Below are positions 43,103 through 48,370 of a DNA stretch of 48,370 bases, one piece after another (the stretch's first letter is position 1; each line of letters starts with the position of its first letter). The translations under genes and the position numbers were made by a program. The notes below the pieces were generated by a model. The model ran no database searches, was not told where the DNA came from, and saw only the letters and a program-made list of their open reading frames with translations. Source of the stretch: Caulobacteraceae bacterium (GTDB lineage Bacteria; Pseudomonadota; Alphaproteobacteria; Caulobacterales; Caulobacteraceae); contig CANESI010000020.1 in assembly GCA_947441065.1 (NCBI GenBank), positions 1 to 48,370 on the forward strand. Reading direction: 5' to 3'.

Positions 43103-44107
43103 GTGACCCCATTGCGAAAGATGTTGATCATCGCCGTTGCCGTTCTGGCCGCCGCCTGCTCACCGGCCAAGGCTCCAGAGGCCCCCTCAGGCAAGACAAC
43201 GATCCGCTTTGCCACCGACTGGCGGGCTCAGGCCGAGCAGGGCGGGTTCTATCAAGCCCTAGCCACCGGTGAATATGCCAAGCGCGGTCTCGATGTGACC
43301 ATCGTTCAGGGCGGCCCCGGCGTAAATGTGCCTCAGCTTCTCGCCTCCGGTGCGGTTGAACTGGGCATGGGCTCCAACAGCTTCATCGCCGTCAATCTGG
43401 CCGCCGAAAAGGCCCCGGTAAAGGCCGTCGCCGCCTTCATGCAAAAGGACCCGCAGGTCCTGATTGCCCACCCCGATCAGGGCATCAAATCCTTGGCCGA
43501 TATGAAGGGCCGCCCGATCCTGCTGGCCGACGCCTCGATCAGCGCCTTTTGGGTCTGGCTGAAGTCCAAATATGGCTTCACCGACGATCAGGTGCGCAAA
43601 TATAACTATAGCGCCGCCCCCTTCCTCGCCGATCCCAAGGCCATCCAGCAGGGCTATGTGACCAGCGAACCCTACACGATTGAGAAGGAGGGCGGCTTCA
43701 AGCCCGCCGTGTTCCTGCTCGCCGATGAGGGCTATCCCGGTTACGCGGCCATGGTGCTGGCCCCTGATGCCCTGATCGCCAAGGACCCCAAGGCTGTGCG
43801 GGCCTTCATTGAGGCCTCGGCCGCAGGGTGGAGTTCCTATCTCAACGGGGATGCAAAGCCGGGTGACGCCCTGATCCTCAAGGATAATCCGGAAATGACC
43901 CAAGCCCTGCTCGATCAGGCCCGCGCCAAGATGAAGGCCTATGGGCTGGTCGAGTCTGGCGATGCAAAGACCCTCGGCGTCGGGGCCATGACCGATGCGC
44001 GCTGGGCAGAGTTCTTTGCCGTCGCCTCAAGCCAAGGGGTCTATCCCAAGGATCTGGACGTTAAGAGCGCCTATAGTCTGGCCTTCCTTACCCCTCCGGC
44101 CCCATGA
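43103..44107 (+). CDS. ABC transporter substrate-binding lipoprotein (NMT1/SsuA-like)
   Basis: This 334-aa periplasmic binding protein begins with a lipoprotein signal, LRKMLIIAVAVLAAACS, with lipobox LAAAC and lipidated Cys19. The mature part reads IRFATDWRAQAEQGGFYQALATGEYAKRGLDVTIV and GAVELGMGSNSFIAVNLA, as in the NMT1/THI5-like and SsuA/TauA families that bind sulfonates, pyrimidine thiamine precursors, nitrate or similar small anions. I chose the GTG at 43103, which follows AGAGGGAG; an ATG lies six codons later. It ends overlapping the ATPase start (ATGA). The ligand is unknown. Confidence 0.92.
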   Translation: MTPLRKMLIIAVAVLAAACSPAKAPEAPSGKTTIRFATDWRAQAEQGGFYQALATGEYAKRGLDVTIVQGGPGVNVPQLLASGAVELGMGSNSFIAVNLAAEKAPVKAVAAFMQKDPQVLIAHPDQGIKSLADMKGRPILLADASISAFWVWLKSKYGFTDDQVRKYNYSAAPFLADPKAIQQGYVTSEPYTIEKEGGFKPAVFLLADEGYPGYAAMVLAPDALIAKDPKAVRAFIEASAAGWSSYLNGDAKPGDALILKDNPEMTQALLDQARAKMKAYGLVESGDAKTLGVGAMTDARWAEFFAVASSQGVYPKDLDVKSAYSLAFLTPPAP

Positions 44108-44853
44108 GCCAGGTCGCCAGCCTCAGCGCCGTAGAGGTTGCCTATCCGGGCCGGGGGACGGTGCTTGGCCCATTTGATCTGGCCTTAACAGAGGGCGAGA
44201 TCGTCGCTCTGGTCGGTCCCTCGGGCTGTGGCAAGAGCACGGCCCTGCGCCTCTTGGCCGGATTGGAACAACCGACGGCTGGAACCGTGACCCGAACGCC
44301 AGAGCGCGGACAGACGGCCGTGGTCTTTCAAGCCCCGACCCTGATGCCTTGGGCCGATGCCCGCACCAATGTCGCCCTGCCGCTCGAACTGGCCGGGATG
44401 GCCAAGGTCAAGGCCCGTGATCAGGCGCAAGAGGCCCTTAGGGCGGTGGGTCTGGAAAATGCGATCGGGTCGAAGCCCGCCCAACTGTCCGGCGGCATGG
44501 CCATGAGGGTCTCGCTGGCCCGCGCCCTCGTCACGCGGCCACGGCTGTTATTGCTTGATGAGCCCTTCGCCGCGCTAGACGAGATCACCCGCCGCAATCT
44601 GGCCGACGACATTCACCGCCTTTGGGACCAGACCCGCCCGGCCGTGGTCTTTGTCACCCACAATGTCGAAGAGGCCGCCTATATGGCCCAGCGCGTCGTA
44701 GTGATGAGCGCCAATCCCGGCAAGATCGCGGGTCAAACCACCATTGACGCCCCCCTGCCAAGGCCGCCCGGCTTTCGCACCAGCGAGGTCTTCCGCAACG
44801 CCGCCGAGGCCGTGTCGCACGATCTGGCCAAGGCCATGGGGCAAATCCAATGA
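44104..44853 (+). CDS. ABC transporter ATP-binding protein (SsuB/TauB-like)
   Basis: This 249-aa ATPase has Walker A GPSGCGKST at about 38-46, Q-loop VVFQAPTLMPW, signature LSGGMAMRVSLARAL at about 128-142, Walker B LLLLDEPFAALD and switch His in FVTHNVEEAAYM. The layout matches the nitrate/sulfonate/taurine importer group. It overlaps the lipoprotein gene before it and the permease gene after it by ATGA, so the three are translationally coupled. Confidence 0.94.
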   Translation: MSQVASLSAVEVAYPGRGTVLGPFDLALTEGEIVALVGPSGCGKSTALRLLAGLEQPTAGTVTRTPERGQTAVVFQAPTLMPWADARTNVALPLELAGMAKVKARDQAQEALRAVGLENAIGSKPAQLSGGMAMRVSLARALVTRPRLLLLDEPFAALDEITRRNLADDIHRLWDQTRPAVVFVTHNVEEAAYMAQRVVVMSANPGKIAGQTTIDAPLPRPPGFRTSEVFRNAAEAVSHDLAKAMGQIQ

Positions 44854-45617
44854 GCCGGACCCTCGAGACCCTCGCCCCCATCCTTCTGGTCGCTGTCCTG
44901 CTCGGCCTTTGGGAAACCGCCTGCTATCTGACCGGCGTTCCAGCCTATTTCCTCCCCGCCCCCTCAGCGGTCGCAGCAGCGATGGCGCAGGACTGGGCCT
45001 TGCTGCTGGCTTCTGCCTGGAAGACCCTATCGACCGCCCTTTTGGCCCTGGCCTTTGCCAGCCTGATCGCCTGTTCCTTAGCACTGATCATCTCGACCAA
45101 TCGCCTGCTGGAAAAGGCCGTTCAGCCCCTCGCCGTGGCCTTGCAGGTCACCCCCGTGGTGGCCATCGCGCCTCAGGTGGTGATCTGGGCAGGCCTGGCC
45201 CATCCTGACCGCGCGATTATCAGCTTAGCGGTCATTGTCGCCTTCTTCCCGATCTTTTCGGGGGCCTTGACGGGCCTGAAATCGACCGATCCGGACCTTG
45301 AGCGCCTGTTCGACCTCTATGGTGCGACGCCTTGGCAAAGGCTGCTGCGGCTGCGCATTCCCTCGGCCACGCCCTTTGTCCTCGAAGGCCATAAGGTTGC
45401 CGGGGGCTTGGCGGTCATCGGGGCCGTGGTGGCGGAATTCGTGGCTGGATCAGGCGGATCCCAAGGGCTGGCTTGGCGGATATTGGAATCCAGCAACCGG
45501 CTTCAGACGGCCAAGACCTTTGCGGCCGTGATTGTTCTGTCGCTGATGGGGGCCCTGCTCCATGCTGTGCTTCAGGCCAGTGAACAGGCGATCTTGCGCC
45601 GCTTTAGGGGGCGTTAA
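44850..45617 (+). CDS. ABC transporter permease (SsuC/TauC-like)
   Basis: This 255-aa permease has about six membrane helices. The coupling (EAA) motif is in DLYGATPWQRLLRLRIPSATPFVLEGHKVAGGLAVIGAVVAEF, which resembles the conserved loop of SsuC/TauC/nitrate-type permeases. The N-terminal helix LETLAPILLVAVLLGLWETAC follows the start ATG at 44850. It is the third gene of the import operon and is followed 3 bases later by a small exported protein gene. Confidence 0.94.
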   Translation: MSRTLETLAPILLVAVLLGLWETACYLTGVPAYFLPAPSAVAAAMAQDWALLLASAWKTLSTALLALAFASLIACSLALIISTNRLLEKAVQPLAVALQVTPVVAIAPQVVIWAGLAHPDRAIISLAVIVAFFPIFSGALTGLKSTDPDLERLFDLYGATPWQRLLRLRIPSATPFVLEGHKVAGGLAVIGAVVAEFVAGSGGSQGLAWRILESSNRLQTAKTFAAVIVLSLMGALLHAVLQASEQAILRRFRGR

Positions 45618-45620
45618 GCG

Positions 45621-45863
45621 ATGGGCCTGCGTCTTGCCTTAGCCTCAATCGCGATTGTCTTAGGGCTCAGCACCAATGCCCTAGCCGCAGAGGACCGTCT
45701 GCCGCTGGCCAAGCCCGCAAGCGGCGCGGCCACGCCCGCGCTCAAGCCCTATAAGGGCAAGCTTCACATCCAGAGCGGCACCAATGCCCCCCGCCTCAAG
45801 ATGGCTCGCACCACGCCCGTCGCCCCGATGAAGCCGGTTAAGATCAAGCCTGTGAAGAAATAG
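45621..45863 (+). CDS. Small exported basic protein, unknown
   Basis: This 80-aa product has a clear signal peptide (LRLALASIAIVLGLSTNALAAE, about 1-23). The mature 57 residues are rich in Lys and Pro, with repeated short KP/KPY-like segments (LPLAKPASG, LKPYKGKLH, VAPMKPVKIKPVKK) and no Cys. The start at 45621 is 3 bases after the permease stop, so it is the last gene of the ABC operon. No family recognised. Codon use matches the neighbours. It could assist the binding protein, or simply share the transcript. Confidence 0.65.
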   Translation: MGLRLALASIAIVLGLSTNALAAEDRLPLAKPASGAATPALKPYKGKLHIQSGTNAPRLKMARTTPVAPMKPVKIKPVKK

Positions 45864-45867
45864 ACCC

Positions 45868-47469
45868 CTACCCGCGCTCGCGGGTCTTGTGGAACGAGAC
45901 CTTGGGGAACTTCTCGGCCACATAGCCAATTTCCCAAGAGGACTTGGCCAAGAACACGGGCTGATCATCAATATCGACGGCCATGGCCGTGCGGTGCTTG
46001 TTCGAGAAGTCCTCGACATCAGCTCGCGCCCCGCCGATCCAGCGGGCTTCGGCGAAGGGGGCATTTTCGAAAATCACATCGAGGGCATATTCGCCGCCGA
46101 GCCGATCTTGCATCACTTCGAACTGAAGCTGACCCACGGCCCCGACGATGAAGTCGGCTCCGAAGGTGGGACGAAACAGCTGTGTGACACCCTCCTCGGC
46201 CAGACCCTCTAGGGCCTTTTTCAGATGCTTGGCCTTGAGCGGATCCTTGACCCGGACCTTGCGCAATATTTCCGGTGCGAAGTTGGGCAGACCGGCAAAG
46301 CGCACGGCCCCCGTCTCCGACAGGCTATCGCCGACGCGCAGGACCCCGTGGTTGGGAATACCGATGACGTCTCCGGCAAAGGCCTCTTCGGCCAGTTCGC
46401 GGTCCGAGGCAAAGAACATGATCGGGGCATTGACGCTGATCTGACGCCCGGTGTTCTGCACCTTCAGCTTCATCCCGCGCTGGAACCGGCCAGAGGACAG
46501 GCGCAAGAAGGCGATCCGGTCGCGATGGTTCGGGTCCATATTGGCCTGAACCTTAAAGACAAAACCCGAAACCTCAGGATCACCGGGAGCCACATGGGTA
46601 TCCCCCCCCGCGCGCAGGGCCTTCAAGGGCTTGGGCGGCGGCGCATAGGCCCCAAGACCGGCCAAGAGCTGATCAACCCCGAAATGGCGCAGGGCCGAGC
46701 CGAAAAAGACCGGCGTCATATGGCCCTCTAGGAAAGCTTGCGGGTCAAAGGGCTTGGCGGCCTCCTGTACCAGAGACGACATCTCCTCCAGCTCGGCCTG
46801 CTCATCCGGGTCGAGATAGGGGCGGATGCCATTGCCGTTCAGGGCCACGGCGCTGGGGTGCTCTTGGAGTTCCGACGAGGGCCGCTTGGTAAAGGGCTGG
46901 AACATGCGGGTGCGCAGGTCGAGCATCCCCCTGAACCGGTTGCCAGACCCTGCGGGCCAATAGAGCGGTGCCGGATCAAGGGCGAGCTTGGAGGCGATCT
47001 CGTCCAGCAACTCGATCGGGTCCTGGGCCTCGCGGTCCATCTTATTGATGAAGGTGACGATGGGGATGTCGCGTAGGCGGCAGACCTCGAACAGTTTTAA
47101 GGTCTGAGGCTCGATGCCTTTGGCCGCATCCAGAACCATGACGGCGGCATCGGCGGCGGTCAGGGTGCGATAGGTATCTTCCGAAAAGTCTTCGTGGCCG
47201 GGCGTATCCAGCAGATTGAACATCAGCCCTTCATGGTCGAAGGTCATGACGCTGGCCGAGACCGAAATGCCGCGTTCGCGTTCGATCTTCATCCAGTCAG
47301 ACCGGGTCCGCCTTTGCTCGCCGCGCGCACGCACGGCACCGGCGGCGCGAATGGCCCCGCCAGCCAGCAGCAGGTTCTCGGTCAAGGTGGTCTTGCCGGC
47401 GTCAGGGTGCGAGATGATGGCGAAGGTCCGCCGACGGGCGGCCTCTACGGAGGGCGTATGGGTGCTCAT
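45868..47469 (-). CDS. prfC: Peptide chain release factor 3
   Basis: This 533-aa translational GTPase removes RF1/RF2 from the ribosome after peptide release. The G motifs are SHPDAGKTT (G1, about 20-28), RGISVSASVM (G2), DTPGHEDF (G3) and INKMDREAQDP (G4). The segment RARGEQRRTRSDWMKIERERGISV and the C-terminal domain III (QLQFEVMQDRLGGEYALDVIFE) are typical of RF3. The ATG at 47469 gives the normal length; the frame is open further upstream to 47649 but without support. It converges on the ABC operon. Confidence 0.97.
   Translation of the reverse strand: MSTHTPSVEAARRRTFAIISHPDAGKTTLTENLLLAGGAIRAAGAVRARGEQRRTRSDWMKIERERGISVSASVMTFDHEGLMFNLLDTPGHEDFSEDTYRTLTAADAAVMVLDAAKGIEPQTLKLFEVCRLRDIPIVTFINKMDREAQDPIELLDEIASKLALDPAPLYWPAGSGNRFRGMLDLRTRMFQPFTKRPSSELQEHPSAVALNGNGIRPYLDPDEQAELEEMSSLVQEAAKPFDPQAFLEGHMTPVFFGSALRHFGVDQLLAGLGAYAPPPKPLKALRAGGDTHVAPGDPEVSGFVFKVQANMDPNHRDRIAFLRLSSGRFQRGMKLKVQNTGRQISVNAPIMFFASDRELAEEAFAGDVIGIPNHGVLRVGDSLSETGAVRFAGLPNFAPEILRKVRVKDPLKAKHLKKALEGLAEEGVTQLFRPTFGADFIVGAVGQLQFEVMQDRLGGEYALDVIFENAPFAEARWIGGARADVEDFSNKHRTAMAVDIDDQPVFLAKSSWEIGYVAEKFPKVSFHKTRERG
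45870..45885. terminator. GC hairpin at the ABC-operon/prfC junction
   Basis: ACCCGC / GCGGGT (6 bp) around GCTC lies within the last codons of prfC and touches its stop (45868-45870). It is 7 bases after the stop of the small exported protein. CTTGT follows on the plus strand. A weak shared 3' end is possible. Confidence 0.4.
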
Positions 47470-47510
47470 GATCGGGCGATAGCCGACCCACGCGCCAATG
47501 TCACCAAAAC

Positions 47511-47891
47511 TCAGCCGGGGAGCCGCGCCCAAACCTGAGAATTTACATAGGAAGGGGTCATAGCACCCTTGGCTTGCTGATTGACGAGGTCGGCCATGAT
47601 CGGGAAACTCAGCTCGGCAAACCGGTACGCGACCTGTTGCGGCGGACAACCCTTCTTGGGCACAAAGAATAGGGCCGCATTCACATTCGGAACCTTGCTC
47701 AGGATAAGCCCGATCAAACGCAAGGACCGCGCCGGGTCTTCGTGGGCCAGATTAGGATTGGCCGAGAAAAGCTCAGCGCCCAAATGGATCATATCATTGA
47801 TTTTCAACCGGGCGTTATTACTATCCGCAGGTGGCAATGAAAAATTACCGTCTGAAAGATTGAACATCACATCATTAAGCAAAAAATGCAT
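47511..47891 (-). CDS. Uncharacterised protein
   Basis: This 126-aa product starts MHFLLNDVMFNLSDGNFSLP, has a helical middle (IHLGAELFSANPNLAHEDPARSLRLIGLIL) and a C-terminal AYRFAELSFPIMADLVNQQAKG. I recognise no family. No signal peptide or membrane helix is clear. The N-terminal third is notably AT-rich compared with its neighbours. The frame is open to a TTG at 47945; the ATG at 47891 has GGGAACAA upstream and is preferred. It lies between prfC and a DUF1491 gene on the same strand. Confidence 0.6.
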   Translation of the reverse strand: MHFLLNDVMFNLSDGNFSLPPADSNNARLKINDMIHLGAELFSANPNLAHEDPARSLRLIGLILSKVPNVNAALFFVPKKGCPPQQVAYRFAELSFPIMADLVNQQAKGAMTPSYVNSQVWARLPG

Positions 47892-47967
47892 GCGGGTTGT
47901 TCCCAGTTCCTGCGCCAGTACCCAGGAGCGGTAATCTAGCCGCAACTCTTATGGTTTGGTCAAGAAA

Positions 47968-48300
47968 TTAAGTGCCATCGACCGGCTCAACCAGAAAATG
48001 TCGACCTTCGCGGTCTTCAATCTCGACCACCCAAAGATCTGGATCAATTCGCAGGCTACGGACCAGATAGGCATCGGCAGAGGGCTCGTCGGTTGCCGAC
48101 AGGGGCTGCATCCAGACCCGTGACCCATCGCCTTTGGTCGCTTCGGCAAAGACCCGGACGGTGCCGTTATTCTGATTGAAGGCCTTGACCAAGACCGATC
48201 CGGCGCGTGCATCACCCTTATGGGCCACAACACCGAACCCTCCGCCAAGCTCGGCCCGGCGGATAAGCGCGGCCACCCAGATGTCAGTCGATAGGATCAA
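47968..48300 (-). CDS. DUF1491 family protein
   Basis: This 110-aa protein fits the DUF1491 pattern of alphaproteobacteria: ILSTDIWVAALIRRAELGGGF, KGDARAGSVLVKAFN, EATKGDGSRVWMQPL, and the end IDPDLWVVEIEDREGRHFLVEP. Function is unknown. The start is TTG at 48300 with AAGAGG six bases upstream; this is the only start that keeps the conserved N-terminus. The last 70 bases of the window upstream of it contain no complete gene. Confidence 0.85.
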   Translation of the reverse strand: MILSTDIWVAALIRRAELGGGFGVVAHKGDARAGSVLVKAFNQNNGTVRVFAEATKGDGSRVWMQPLSATDEPSADAYLVRSLRIDPDLWVVEIEDREGRHFLVEPVDGT

Positions 48301-48370
48301 AGAGGGCCTCTTGAATAACCTTGACGAAAGGTTTGATCAGTATCATCCAGCCTGCATCTCGCACCTAGCA

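Noticed and set aside
48301-48370. Very short minus-strand frame (VRDAGWMILIKPFVKVIQ...) ending inside the DUF1491 start
   Set aside because: Only about 26 codons next to the window edge; could be a leader peptide, but nothing supports it.
1-48370. CRISPR array, tRNA/rRNA genes, prophage or IS element
   Set aside because: No regularly spaced direct repeats, no tRNA-like clover arms, and no transposase, integrase or phage structural genes were seen.

Overview
This window looks like chromosomal core sequence of a free-living, aerobic alphaproteobacterium, most probably of the Caulobacterales/Maricaulales group. The evidence is high GC with strong codon bias, an aa3-type cytochrome oxidase locus in the order typical of alphaproteobacteria (ctaC-ctaD-ctaB-small protein-ctaG-ctaE-DUF983-surf1-thrC-M16 peptidase), class I lysyl-tRNA synthetase, plant/alphaproteobacterial-type GshA, two TonB-dependent receptors, SapC, DUF1491, a two-domain cold shock protein, and intergenic repeats common in such genomes. 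The assignment rests on family recognition, not on a search. I see no prophage, IS element, CRISPR array, tRNA or rRNA.

Layout. 1-131: start of pgi (minus strand), cut by the window edge. 132-565: a cluster of intergenic palindromic repeats. 566-6246: a DsbD-like thiol-disulfide transporter, an MDR oxidoreductase with a small MaoC-like hotdog protein, SapC, and a two-hotdog MaoC enoyl-CoA hydratase. 6283-8153: aguA-aguB, which turn agmatine into putrescine. 8281-10686: a large TonB-dependent receptor. 10870-13072: secreted MsrA, two overlapping PaaI thioesterases and an exported SRPBCC protein. 13170-15472: a ZnuD-like TonB receptor behind a probable Zur operator, facing a small membrane protein. 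15699-17589: Nudix, HNH and AlkA-like genes. 17618-19333: a 37-residue membrane peptide gene divergent from a TetR regulator with a perfect 17-bp palindrome between them, then gluQRS. 19348-28309: lysK, an HDAC-family hydrolase, a renalase-like FAD protein, a D-aminoacylase-like amidohydrolase with an SDR, a double cold shock protein with a long leader, and an M28 peptidase.

28322-37561 (minus strand) is a long run of ten genes: cytochrome c oxidase subunits II, I and III, heme O synthase, the copper and heme assembly factors CtaG and Surf1, a DUF983 protein and a 64-aa membrane protein, then threonine synthase and an M16 peptidase, with mostly short gaps or overlaps. 37851-42853 carries tldD, a POT peptide transporter with an unusual periplasmic insert, a second repeat cluster, and gshA. 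43103-45863 is an NMT1/SsuA-type ABC importer operon (lipoprotein, ATPase, permease) ending in a small exported basic protein. prfC, an unrecognised protein and a DUF1491 protein fill the right end.

The most interesting regulatory signals are the Zur-like site, the TetR palindrome, the inverted repeat over the aguAB promoter, the hairpin that covers the ribosome binding site of the ABC operon, and the recurrence of inverted repeats at or over the stop codons of convergent gene pairs. No clearly new multi-gene system was found.
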